DNA of 64,000 nt. It comes from Pisolithus tinctorius (taxonomy: Eukaryota > Basidiomycota > Agaricomycetes > Boletales > Pisolithaceae). Made by a program: the position numbers and the translations under genes. Where the stretch lies: the NCBI GenBank assembly GCA_024663395.1, contig JANFAH010000042.1, forward strand, positions 124,001 to 188,000, given 5' to 3'. Of this stretch, positions 54,286-64,000 are shown piece by piece. Numbering within the stretch: position 1 is the first letter of the stretch; the number at the start of each line of letters is the position of its first letter. Below the pieces are notes generated by a model. It was not told the DNA's origin. It made no database searches and was given only the letters and a program-made list of their open reading frames with translations.

Positions 54286-56082
54286 TGTCACACACCAAAG
54301 GTGTTTGGTGAGGTGGACATGGATACAGCTGATGAATGGAGATGAAGACCATAGCCCTCATGTGAAGAGGACAGCCAGGAATGTTGGCAGTCATCCCTTG
54401 CACAAGAATGAGTCATTGGTGCCAAAGAAAAAGGAAGGAAGAAGTTAAGCACCAATAAAATTTCTTAAGTGCCCATGTATGGCATTCTGGTTTTCAACAT
54501 ATCTCCATCAATTCCACAGATACCAACATCATTCCCACACTTGCTTGTAGTGCTCAGCCATGCAATCCTACCTTCCAAAATTGGAAAGGATTTGCACACT
54601 CCACATGTTTCTACAGCACTCCCTCCAAAAGACACTCATTTCACTAATTCTTCTGATATGGCCACCTCCACATCAATCATTTCACTTGTCCCCTTTGCTA
54701 GGGACCATGGCTATGTATATCTACTAGGAGTTCCTACTAGCTTCTGTCCTGAAGCATCCTGGTACATCCCATCCTTGTCTGCCCCCTCTCAGCCCATCCA
54801 GCTTGGACAGCACATTCTTTTTGTCAGTATGACCTCTAGGAGGATGTTCTTTGGTTGCCTCAGGTCTGTCATTTGCTTGCAAAGGTCTTATGTGGTCATT
54901 TCAGTTGCTCCAGTCCAAGAAGCATATGGATCCTTCCTCCCTGCTCCCTGCAATGTCTTCATACCAGTCTGTCCATCATTCTTCCAAAATTGTGACAGCT
55001 ACAGTATAATCTACTGTTCTCCACTCTCCCTGATTGCATCCATGATGAGTATGACACACATCTTGCCTCCTTATTGCAAGATACAGCAGAAGACACTCCC
55101 CCTTTGTCCCTCTTCCAACAGAGCCTCACATGAAGTTTTTATTTACTTCACTGAGAGGACAGTTAGGGGGGGAAAGTCACAATCCCTTATGCTCCTGTCA
55201 CCCCACAGACCCCCAAAGCTTGACTCCTGTTGACATCTGACTCACCCTGTCCACTTTTGGATGTACTATATCAGCATCAGATCAGCACTGCCTCTCTGTC
55301 ATCCCACTTGGCCAGAAGTGATCTCTTGAGATGTGACATGCACAGCCTCCCCCTAATGTGATTCCAGTGTGCTTTCCCAGTTCTGACATTACTTGACTCA
55401 TACTTTGACATTCTGACTGTCCTTGACTCACCTATTGCCAATACTTACCAATCTTTTGACTTTGCTTACTGATTCTTTGCCTTTTGGCTTACTTATCCTT
55501 ACCAATGCTCACCAATGCTTTCTAAGATGATTACCCACCACTTACATTCCTTACTTATCAGTTACCAATCACTTACCAAGTGTTTGCACCTTGTTTTCCA
55601 TAGGCAATGCCCCTGTACTGTATATACATCACTGTACTTAGATAGCTGAATAAGAAGAAGACATCAGAGAGCCCCTCTTGCTTGCAGTTTATCATCACTC
55701 AGTAATTCATTCAGCAGCTTCAATAGTTGAGACTTTATTAAGGGTCTAGCTATCATCTACTTTGCTTATCATTGTCTATCATCAATATACTTCACTCCAA
55801 GTCCTCCCTGAGCTCAGTGCAGCTCAGAGCATAATTAAGTCTTCATCCATCCTTCTGTAGGCTGACAGCAGTCTACCCTATTGCCTCCTCTTGCATTCCT
55901 GCTCCTTCTTTGTCAGGAGCACCCCAACCCTCAGCACTCATCTTTGAGTGTTGTAGCTTGAAAAAACCCACCCAGACAACAGGTTCTACCATCTAGGTAC
56001 TATGGGCACACCACCACTCACTTTCATTGTCTTTTGTGTTGGTTTTGGTTGGTTTCCACCACTGAACCACACTTTGCTCACA
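54286..56082 (+). mobile_element. Family B repeat, copy B6, full length
   Basis: 1797 bp in sense orientation: TGTCACACACCAAAGGTG at 54286, reading frame 54469-55233, CCTCCCCCTAATGTGATTCC at 55350, array of CTTACCAAT-type motifs 55430-55580, TGTATATACATCAC near 55619, end TTTGCTCACA at 56082. No matching target duplication is seen (TTGT left, CCAT right), so the copy may be recombinant. Confidence 0.8.
54469..55233 (+). CDS. Conserved family-B reading frame, unknown function
   Basis: 254 uninterrupted codons. MPMYGILVFNISPS start, ILPSKIGKDLHTPHVSTALP, FARDHGYVYLLGVPTSF, PIQLGQHILFVSMTSRR, MFFGCLRSVICLQRSYVV, AYGSFLPAPCNVFIPV, FYFTERTVRGGK-like end. It aligns throughout with 52987-53754 and 15220-15888. 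It is Ser/Pro-rich with many hydrophobic residues but has no clear transmembrane or enzyme motif. It lies wholly upstream of the repeat's own TATA box, in what would be U3 of an LTR. Confidence 0.5.
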   Translation: MPMYGILVFNISPSIPQIPTSFPHLLVVLSHAILPSKIGKDLHTPHVSTALPPKDTHFTNSSDMATSTSIISLVPFARDHGYVYLLGVPTSFCPEASWYIPSLSAPSQPIQLGQHILFVSMTSRRMFFGCLRSVICLQRSYVVISVAPVQEAYGSFLPAPCNVFIPVCPSFFQNCDSYSIIYCSPLSLIASMMSMTHILPPYCKIQQKTLPLCPSSNRASHEVFIYFTERTVRGGKSQSLMLLSPHRPPKLDSC

Positions 56083-57552
56083 CCATGTTGACAATGGTGG
56101 GGTTGGCGATGAACAGATGATAAGAGTTTATCATTTGGGAGCTAGCAGGTTGTCACTGATGACAGTGAAGGGGGTGTGACAGCAAGAGGGCTCTTGAGGG
56201 TAGGTAAAACAATGAGGAGGCATTTCAATGGAGATGTTTCTGATGGTATGAGAGGAACATCAAGTGGTTTGTTTCTGGGAGGGAAAGTCCTTGGGGAAGC
56301 ATTCCTTATATGCAGAGAGTGTATCATCCACATGTTCCAGGTGTGCTTCTTTCTGCCATGAGTTTTCAGAAGAAGGATAGCCTTTCCATTTGATTAAATA
56401 GGCATGTCCTCAGCTGGACCTCTTATGGCCAACTATTGCCTCCACTTTGTATTCCTCCTGATTGACAAGGTCAGGTGGTGGAGTCAGGAAGTTCAGTCCA
56501 TGAATGTTGTTTTCGCAATAGGGAGACAAGAGGGAAGCATGGAACACATTGTGTTTCTTCCATCATGCAGGGATTGCAAGGCAATATGTGATCAGAGATA
56601 GGATGTCAGAGATAGTGAAAGGTCCTTCTTGTTTAGGGGCAAGTTTCCTGTTTTCATAGGAACACTTTAAGTTCCATGCTTCTAGCCAAACCTTATCACC
56701 CTTTTGAAATGGGGTGAAGGGTGGTGATGCATGGTCTTTCATTGTTTTTCTAGCCAGGTCATGTGCTGCAAGGGCTTCTTCTCTGGCTTTTCAGAGTTCC
56801 TCAAGTCTAGACTCAGCAGGAAGGTGGGTGTCTGCAATCAGGGATGGAAGTGGTTTTGGTTCATAGCTGTACATGAGGTAGAATGGCAATTGATGGGTAA
56901 CAGAATGGGGTTGGTGGTTATGCATGAATTCTGCCATTGGGAGGTTGTCACCCAAAGAGTGGAGTTGTTCTGGCAGAAGATATGGAGGTATGTCTCAATC
57001 TCTTGATTGATACATTCCATTTCTCCATTGGTTTGTGGGTGATATACTGTTGACAGTGTGAGGGAGTATCCCAAGAGGGACACAAGTTCTTTATGAATGT
57101 TGAGGGGAACTGAGGGCCTTGGTCGGATATAATTTTATCATACAACCCAAAGCAGGAGTAGACCTTCTTAAAAAAGAGGGCTGCAATGTCAGCAGCAGAA
57201 TCAGTTTTCTTTGTTGGTGCTAAAATTACCCCCTTTGTAAGCCCATGGTCTACCATGACCAAGAGGGAATCATAACCCTTAGAGAGGGGTAAGTTGGTGA
57301 CCAGATTGCTGGAGATCTGTTGGAACAGGTGGGTCAAGGTTGAGGGGATGGGCATAAGGGGTGGTGTTGTCAGATGGGTGTTAACCTTATTCTGCTGGCA
57401 TGTAGCACAGCCTTTGACATATTTTGGGATGAAAGAAGTGAATCTGGGCCACCAGAATTTGGAGGAGACAAGTTGACAAGTTGACAAGACACTGGGATGT
57501 CCTGCAGACAGGTGATCATGGTGGTTGGACACAATAGTTCATTGGAGGGAGG

Positions 57553-58966
57553 TGTCATGACCATGACATTGGCATAAGCAGCTAACACCTACTCCACCCT
57601 CTTCCAATGTGTTCCTGCACTCCTCCAACCCTCCCAACACATCTCCACACCTCTCCAAGGTCCCCTGTCCATGTTCTGACCAACTCCACTCACCTCTGCC
57701 CTCAGGCTGGTCACATGGAGGCCAGACCTTCATCTGTGCCTCCTCCAAGGCCTTGGTCACTCAGTGGGCTGTTGGACTTGTGGCCCTGCATTCCAGATAG
57801 GGTTCTGCTCTCATGTCAGTTTTTCTCCATTCTTCTGCTCCTTTGGTATTTACCCTCTCTCCCTCATTGTAGTAGTTCCCTTGTCTCAGTTAAGGTCCCC
57901 ATCATCCCTATCTTATGTCCCTTATGTCAGAGGGACTACTAACCTGTTATATGTTTACTGGTTTGCATTCTACACTGCACTGCCCTTGACCTACATTGTA
58001 TATAGGGCCACATAGTGTCATGACCATGCCTCAACCACCCTAGACCAGCTCTACCCCAGTCTCAACCAGTCTCCCCCAACCCTTGCCCCAGTCCTGGCTT
58101 TAACCCTTCAACCCAGAAACATGTTAGCTCATGAGGCACTGCTAGGCAGTGCCCAATTGAGCTGTTCACTCAGCTGGTACCAGGCTGGTGTAATACCCAG
58201 CCCAGCCACTAGTCCTGCCCTGGTTCCCAGTAATTCCTTTGTTCATACCTTTGCTTGATAATATCCTTTGTAACATTACTTACCAATCTGTTTACTAATC
58301 ATCAGTGTACTGGCACAAACTGGTCTCCAGTGCTATGTTACACTTAGGTTACTTCTAGTATTTAAGCTGTAGGATAATCTGTTTTAGCCTCAGTCTGAAA
58401 TCAACTTAGTCACATCTTAACCTGGTCCCCTCTGATCCCTCTCTTCTGTCTCTCAACCAGACTATGGCCCATGCAAGGGAATAGCACTGCCCCTTCAGTC
58501 ACTAAGTCCAACAGTCCAAACCTTCTAGTATCTCGTATTACCTTCTGACCCCTGACCAGACTCTGGACCGGCCTTGGACTGGTGAAGACCTGGACTTAAC
58601 ACATAGTACTCCAATATAATCAGTACAAATATCAACAATAAAATCCCCACTTCCAACTCCCTCTGAGTTCCCTCTGGAGTTTTGTCTCCACTCCTCTGAG
58701 TCTGCTCTACCTCTGAAATACAAGGGCTGAGCTCATGAAAGGGGGCAGCACACTGGCTGAACCCAACACCCTCTCATCCAACCTCCAACTTCTGACTCTG
58801 ACACCTGTCTCTGAAACTTCCCTCCATACTCCTCCACTCCTTGTTCATTGCATATCTCACCACCCAGTGGTCAGATTCACTTCAGACTTTGACCACTGTA
58901 CTCTGCAGCCCAACCCACTCCTACTCTGCCCTAAGAGGGGGTCAGGGGTGTTGTGTGACTTTGACA
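57553..58966 (+). mobile_element. Solo LTR, family C, itself interrupted by a family D LTR
   Basis: Starts TGTCATGACCATGACATTGG at 57553 and ends GTGTGACTTTGACA at 58966. Without the inner insertion it is 823 bp and matches the reverse complement of 43517-44333. Flanks are GGAGG (57548-57552) and GCAGG (58967-58971), one mismatch in five. It splits the chromovirus pol between integrase and RNase H. Confidence 0.9.
58016..58601 (+). mobile_element. Solo LTR, family D (586 bp), nested in family C
   Basis: TGTCATGACCATGCC at 58016 to GGACTTAACA at 58601, with the perfect duplication CATAG at 58011-58015 and 58602-58606. Removing it restores the family-C LTR sequence. Confidence 0.95.
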
Positions 58967-59460
58967 GCAGGGGTCATCAGGGATATACACCCAATCTTTG
59001 TAAAGCAACACCCTGTTATCAAACCTCCAATCAGAGAGATGGGATTTGAACAGGAGTGGCATGTCTACATTTTCAATGGCTCAAAGAGCTGTCTGGACTA
59101 TGGGGTCTGTCATGGAAGAGGAGGCAACCTTCTTAGTGAGGTTAGTGTCAATGAGATTGATGATCAGGGTTTGGGGAAGGAGGGTCACTCCTTTGTTATC
59201 TTCATCATCATTGGGTACATGGTCAGGTTGGTGAGAGAGTGCATCAGGGGCAGCCAGGTCCTTCCCTGAGATGTTTTCAAGTTGCAGATTGAAACCTGCA
59301 AGATCAAGGAGCCAGTGGGCCTGGTGATGGTTCAAGTTTTTGTGGTTGGTAAAGACCTTGACTGGGAACAAGGATCCATGGAGATAGTGTCTCCAGGTCT
59401 TCAATCCTTGGATAACCCCTAACAGTTCTCTACCATAGATATTGTAGTTTCTTTCTACAG

Positions 59461-59900
59461 GTTAAATGATTGAGAGATGAAGGTGCTGTAAGTTAGGTAT
59501 AAAGCAAAGCTGGGGAGTCCTGGGGACTCCTGGGGGTTGATAGGAATGGGTCTAGTTTGACCCAGAGGGGTCCTGAGCTTGGAGTGGTGAAAAGAGGTGA
59601 AGGAGGGACTGGAGTTGGTCAAAACAAATGGAGTGGGGAAATGAGCAAATAATGGCATCTGGAGGTCGTCTTGGAGTGCCTCAATGAGGGCTTTTCACTG
59701 TCTTTTGTTTGCAGTCTTCACCCGTTGCTGTCTCCCCTCTGGTTCTTCCTTTTTTTTGTTATGTACTGTAGACCTACACTAGCATGCAAAGATGCTGACT
59801 AAGCTACCAAAAATGCGCCACACATGTAGGCTAAGTATCACTAATGTAAATCAAAGCAAAAATGTAGAAAAGATAAAATAACTAAATCCCCTTAGTGGGG
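59461..59900 (-). other. RT-RNase H linker with a non-pol stretch
   Basis: 59461-59690 still fits the tether before RNase H (YSTFISQSFN-type end). From about 59700 to 59890 the sequence is A/T-rich with no pol similarity and may be a small insertion; I cannot define its ends. Confidence 0.35.
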
Positions 59901-60994
59901 AGTACTTATTCCCTACAGTGCAGGGTTGCCACTGGCCATTTGAGTCTTCTTGGAGGAGAACACCTCCAGTTGCAGACTTGGATGCATTGGTAGTAATTGT
60001 GAATGGAGGTGTTGGGCATTTGGAGAGTTGGTTGGGCCATGAAGATCCCTTTCAGGAGTTCAAAGGTCTTCTGGCATTTCTTCAACCATTCCCATGTTGT
60101 AGTTTTCTTGGTAAGGTTGATCAGGGGTCAGGCAATGTCTGAGTAGTAAGGAATGAATCTTCAGAAGAAGTTTGCAAATCCTAAAAAGGATCACATGTCC
60201 TTAACCTTCTTTGGGGTTGGCCATTCTGCAATGCCTTGAACGATCATGTCTCTAAAAGAGTTGGTCATGAATTGCTGGAATGTGGAAGGGGAGTTGCACA
60301 AACCAAAAAAAATGATGGTGGGCTCAAAGAGTCCCTTGTGCATAATGAATGCCACTTTCCATTGGTCCCCTTCTTTGATGCAGACATTGTTGTAGCCCAA
60401 TCTTACATCCATCTTTGTGAAGATAGAGGCTCCCTTGAGTTTGTCAATGAGATCTGAGATTGGGGGAAGGGGATACACATCCTTCACTGTATTCTTGTTC
60501 AGATATTGGTAATCTTGGCATGGGCAGAGGGAGCCATCCTTCTTTCCAACAAAGAAGAATGGGGCAGCTTGAGGGGACTTCAAGGGGCATATCTTCCCTT
60601 CTCAAAGGTTTTCTTCAATAAACTTCCCCACAGACTCTCTTTCAGAGGGAGAGAGCAGGTATGCTTTAGCCACCTTGGGGACAAAGTCCTCAACAAGGTT
60701 TATGGCATGGTCATATGGCCATGATGGAGGTAGTACTCCATTGGATGGTTTCTTGAAAACCAAAGCAAATTCTTCATAACCTTCAGGGAGGATGGCCTTC
60801 AGTTTCTTCCTATGTTCTTCTTGCACTAACTCAGTAGTGGTGGTGATCTTTCTAAGAAGGCTATATTTGGGGTTGACCATTTTGTTGTCAGGTTCCTCAT
60901 AATCCATAAACTTGTTGATCCCTTCCTTTTCAACAGGGGACACAAGATTTACAATGGGTTCTTCAACAGCAACAGAAGAGATGTTGCAAGATAA

Positions 60995-61711
60995 TGTCAT
61001 GACCATCCATATATCCTAAGCCTTCACTCATTCTGCATCCTCCTCCACTGGTCAGTCACTCATTCTGCACCAACTCTGCCCATCCTCTGTCAGTTATGAA
61101 CTTTCTCTGCTCTGACTGCTGTTGGACTTGTGTTGGTCTACTACCAGACTGAGCAGACCATCCTCTGAGCAGTCATGTGACCTCCCTTCAGACTTCTTGA
61201 CAGTGCACAGTCAGGTACTCTGCAGTGTGCACACTGCATGGTCCAGTGCCTGGACTGTTTCCTTTTTTGGATGCTCTATGTTACCCATTCATATGTCCTC
61301 CATCTTCCCTTCATTCATTGTCTAGGAAGTTTTACTTGAAAATTTATGAGTCTCTGTATGTCAGTTCTGATTCTGATTACTGTACCTCTGTATTAAGTAT
61401 AAAAGCATGCACCATACTCTGCTGTTCTTCAGTACAAATATCAATTTAGTTCCTACTCCCTCTGTCTCTGTCTTCTGTCTGTCAGAGTTACCTCTGACTA
61501 TCCATCTGTTCTCTCCCTCTGAAATATGAGGGCTGAGATTGTGCAAGGGGGTAGTGCATGAGCTGAACCTGATGCCCTCACTCCACTCTGCCTCTGTCTT
61601 GGTGGACTTCATCCCTGCTGACCCTCTGCCAGTCAGAGTTCTATTCTTCTGTATTGGACTTGCTTCCAAACCCTCCCCAGACTCTTGGTCAGAGTAGGCC
61701 CAGACTTGACA
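60995..61711 (+). mobile_element. 5' LTR (family A) of a second gypsy element
   Basis: Starts TGTCATGACCATCC at 60995. TATA box AGTATAAAAGC near 61396. The end is proposed at CCAGACTTGACA (61711), by analogy with family D (GGACTTAACA) and family C (ACTTTGACA). The following 230 bp and the gag at 62764 onwards are in the same direction, so this is an LTR of an element that extends past the window, not a solo LTR. It cuts the start of the opposite-strand chromovirus pol. Confidence 0.75.
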
Positions 61712-61943
61712 GTATATTTGTACTTGCACTTGTATGATCTCATTTTCTGTCCTCCAAAAAACTTATGCTGTTATGAGAACTTGAGCTCAATCCCAAAGAG
61801 AGGTCACTGAGAACCTCACTGTAGCACTGGCTAACCTGCATTGACTCCCTTCCATTGTTGAACAGTTCCAATCCTTCTCTGCTCAATGTTGCTCTTGCAC
61901 TGAAGGCAAAAGCACTTTGCAAGCTGGTTGCTCCAACCTCCAC

Positions 61944-62758
61944 TGTCAAAGTCAGGCAACACCCCTGGCTCCTTCTTAGGGCGGAGTTGGAGCGGGTTGG
62001 GCTGCGGAGTACAGCGGTCAAAGTCCGAAGCGAATCCGACCACTGGGTGGCGAGATATTCGACGAACAGTGAGCGGAAGGGTATGAAGGAAAGTTTCAGA
62101 GGCTGAGGTCGGAGTTGGAGCCGGAGGTCAGAGGTCGGAGGTCGGATGAGAGGGCGTTGGGTTCAGCTAGTGCGCTGCCCCCTTGTGCGAGCTCAGCCCT
62201 CGTATTTCAGAGGTGGAGCGGACTCAGAGGAAGTGGAGACGAAACTCTGGAGGGGACTGAGAGGGAGTCGAAGGTGGGGACTTTATTCAATATTCGTACT
62301 GATTACATCAGAGTACTACGTGGCCTTATATACGATGTAGGCCAAGGGCAGTGCAGTACGGAATGTAAACCAATAAGTGTATAGTGGGTTAGAGTCCTTC
62401 TGACACAAGGGATAGAGGGTAGGGATGACAGGGACCTTAACTGAGACAAGGAAACTACTACAACAAGGAAGAGAGGGTAAATACCAAAGGAGCGGAAGAA
62501 TGGAGAAAACCGACACGAGGGCGGAACCCTATCTAGAATGCAGGGCTGCAAGTCCAACAGCCCACGTGACCAACCTTAGGGCGGAGTTGAGTGGAGTTGG
62601 TCAGAACATGGACAGGGGACCTCGGAGAGGTGTGGAGATGTGTTGGGAGGGTCAGAGGAGCGCAGGAACACGTCGGAGGAGGGCGGAGAAGCGCGGGAAC
62701 ATGTCGGAAGAGGGGGGAGTAGGTGTTAGGGGCTTACGCTGGTGTCATGGTCATGACA
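61944..62758 (-). mobile_element. Solo LTR, family C (815 bp), young
   Basis: TGTCAAAGTCAGGCAACACC at 61944 to TGGTCATGACA at 62758, flanked by perfect TCCAC (61939-61943 and 62759-62763). It is inserted in the leader of the second gypsy element. Unlike the other family-C copies it keeps most CG sites (GGGCGGAGTTGGAGCGGG, TTCGACGAACAGTGAGCGG), so it is the youngest of them. Confidence 0.95.
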
Positions 62759-62763
62759 TCCAC

Positions 62764-64000
62764 CCAACAACCTTCCATACTCCATCCCCTTGTAACTGAG
62801 ATGATGGACCCAACCCCAACCCTAATGATCCTGATGGTGATCCTGATGGTGGGGGCAGCAGTGACAGGGATATCCTCAAAGACCCAGCTGAGCCACCAGA
62901 GGATCCCCTTGTCACTCTTGCTAGAGCTTTCCATGTGCTTGTGCAGTCTAGCTCATGCACTGGGAACTCCACTCCAAAAACATAGATCCATGAGCCTGAC
63001 ACCTTCAATGGCTCTGACCCAAAGAAACTCCACAAGTTCCTCATTCAATGTGAGTTGAACTTTCAAGACTGCCCCCACACATTCCACTCCAACAGAGCAA
63101 AGGTAACCTTCACTCAGTCCTACTTGAAGGGAATGGCTCTGGCTTGGTTTGAGCCAGATCTGCTAAACCCCAAAGGCTATGACCACCCACTCTGGATGGA
63201 TGACTATCACAAGTTCTTGCATGAGCTCACAACTAATTTTGGTCTGCATGATGCCATAGTAGATTCTATCCAACAACTTGAGAACCTCACTCTGAAAGAC
63301 AGTTCTTGAATTACCAAGTATGTATGTTGTGGCGTTCAATTGCTGGGCTTCACAAGTCAAGGACTATGGTGTTGGTGCACTCTGCCACTGCTTCTATAGT
63401 GGACTTCCAGACTGCATCAAAGATGAGATCACTCACATTGGAAAGCCTTCTACCCTCACACAACTCCACAAACTCACCCAAACTGTCAATGCATGCTACT
63501 GGGAACACAAAGCAGAAATTTCATGCACCATCAAGTCTGCCACTGACAAGTTGCAGTCTTCCAACTCTGACAACAAGTCTAAATCATCATCCTCCACCTC
63601 CACTCCAAAGTCCAACACCAGGGGCAAGGGAAAACAGAAAGATCTGCCCAAGTCCAATATTGCCCACCTTCTGGGCAAGGATGGCAAGCTCACCTCTGCT
63701 GAATGCCAGTGCAGGATGAAAAACAACCTCTGCCTCTTCTGTGGCAAGGCTGGCCACTCCACTAAGGACTGTCCTAAGTTCACCTCTCACACAGCCAAAG
63801 CCCATGCAGCTATGGCTGGAATTCCACCTGCTCTGCCCATGGAGAAGGCAGAGCCAAAAAATTAGTCCACTCCTCCAGGGAGCCCACACAGCCTGGAGGA
63901 AGTGTTGACCCCAACTGTGTGCAACCAGACATCCAACTCAACACATCCACTCTCTCTAGTCCCAACTCTTTACTTCCATCTGTAACTCTTCTTGATTGTT
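62764..64000 (+). pseudogene. Ty3/gypsy gag and start of protease, runs off the window
   Basis: Gag packages the retrotransposon RNA. Frame from about 62800: acidic Asp/Pro/Gly-rich start, PDTFNGSDPKKLHKFLIQCE (63000), the Retrotrans_gag core with AKVTFTQSYLKGMALAWFEP (63100-63160) and FLHELTTNFGLHDA. A TGA near 63307 (where CGA is expected before ITKY) and a four-base duplication of TATG (near 63320) break the frame. It resumes with CFYSGLPDCIKDEITHIGKP, a Lys/Ser-rich linker and a zinc knuckle CLFCGKAGHSTKDC (C-x2-C-x4-H-x4-C), stop at 63865. In another frame the last bases read SLLPSVTLLDC, the start of an aspartic protease active site (LLD[CS]G type). Confidence 0.88.

Larger units (their letters stand above)
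56090..60994 (-). pseudogene. Ty3/gypsy chromovirus pol (RT, RNase H, integrase, chromodomain)
   Basis: Minus strand, read from the right: EEHRKKLKAILPEGYEEF and HAINLVEDFVPKVAKAYLLS (60602-60980); RT with [28 protein letters not shown] and [14 protein letters not shown] (60191-60583). The sequence then jumps from NSFRDMIVQ to [10 protein letters not shown], so the YxDD catalytic segment is deleted. FLGFANFFRRFI follows (60150), then RNase H with NYNIYGRELLGVIQGLKTW and FTNHKNLNHHQAHWLLD (59081-59460). After the nested LTRs comes integrase: HDHLSAGHPS and CATCQQNK (HHCC), Asp in VMVDHGLTKG, Asp in IISDQGPQF, Glu in HPQTNGEMECINQE, with a frameshift near 57090. The end is a chromodomain ([26 protein letters not shown], 56297-56459), which in chromoviruses targets marked chromatin. 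Confidence 0.92.

Noticed and set aside
1..64000. tRNA or rRNA genes
   Set aside because: I found no cloverleaf-like stretch with conserved A and B boxes and no rRNA core sequences; a dedicated scan was not possible.
1..64000. Classic repeat-induced point mutation (CA to TA) as the cause of decay
   Set aside because: TG/CA is abundant and CG is lacking, which fits CG-methylation decay; CA-to-TA RIP would deplete CA, which is not evident by eye.

Overview
The window reads as nuclear DNA of a basidiomycete (Agaricomycete-like) fungus. Coding pieces are split by short 50-75 bp GT-AG introns, the mobile elements are fungal types (Ty3/gypsy chromovirus, Tc1/mariner, PIF/Harbinger with a Myb/SANT-like partner gene, Helitron-like debris), and there is no operon or bacterial gene structure. 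Almost the whole window is strikingly poor in CG dinucleotides and rich in TG/CA, as expected from long decay of methylated cytosines. Only a few blocks keep CG: the solo LTR at 7063-7762, parts of the repeat at 24421-26281, the Harbinger element at 37998-41008 and the LTR at 61944-62758. These are probably the youngest insertions. I see no clearly intact host gene; this is a transposon graveyard.

Layout. 1-2 kb: a gypsy LTR end and scraps of an acidic-protein gene. 1987-3591: a complete Tc1/mariner element (TA duplication, 211 bp inverted repeats) with a nonsense-broken DD34E transposase. 4.6-6.7 kb: a decayed Harbinger-type transposase and a 115 bp tandem repeat. 6.7-9.3 kb: a gypsy pol fragment broken by two solo LTRs, followed by a 337 bp TAA-flanked MITE and a decayed Myb/SANT-like gene. 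10.8-16.1 kb, 23-26.3 kb and 51.4-56.1 kb: copies of one long repeat family (called family B here), about 1.8 kb, with TG...CA ends, 4-5 bp target duplications, a TATA box behind an array of CTTACCAAT-like motifs, and a conserved reading frame of about 250 codons. I interpret these as unusually long solo LTRs with a U3 reading frame. 16.1-17.2 kb: decayed BAH-like gene. 18.9-22.0 kb: two direct copies of a coiled-coil/Zn2Cys6-like gene. 22.1-23.1 kb: a minisatellite in front of a TATA box and a zinc-finger gene start. 26.5-30.7 kb: a decayed multi-exon gene and a gypsy RNase H fragment. 35.6-38.0 kb: giant foldback elements. 56.1-61.0 kb: a chromodomain gypsy pol (minus strand), broken by solo LTRs nested two deep. 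61.0-64.0 kb: the 5' LTR, gag and first codons of protease of another gypsy element that runs off the window.

The most unusual system is a pair of paralogous multi-exon genes, at 32.1-35.6 kb (plus) and 45.0-50.4 kb (minus). Both show motifs of a ParB/sulfiredoxin-like domain (RPL-type motif, later NGNH[H/R]). In the first gene seven introns carry the same palindrome, half-site ATTTTAGTATACA followed by its reverse complement. In the second gene at least ten introns carry a different palindrome, half-site AATAAGTGACY followed by its reverse complement. Exons are homologous, introns are not, and within each gene the introns resemble each other. This is what one expects of introner-like, gene-specific intron propagation or homogenisation, and I know of no description of it in this gene family.
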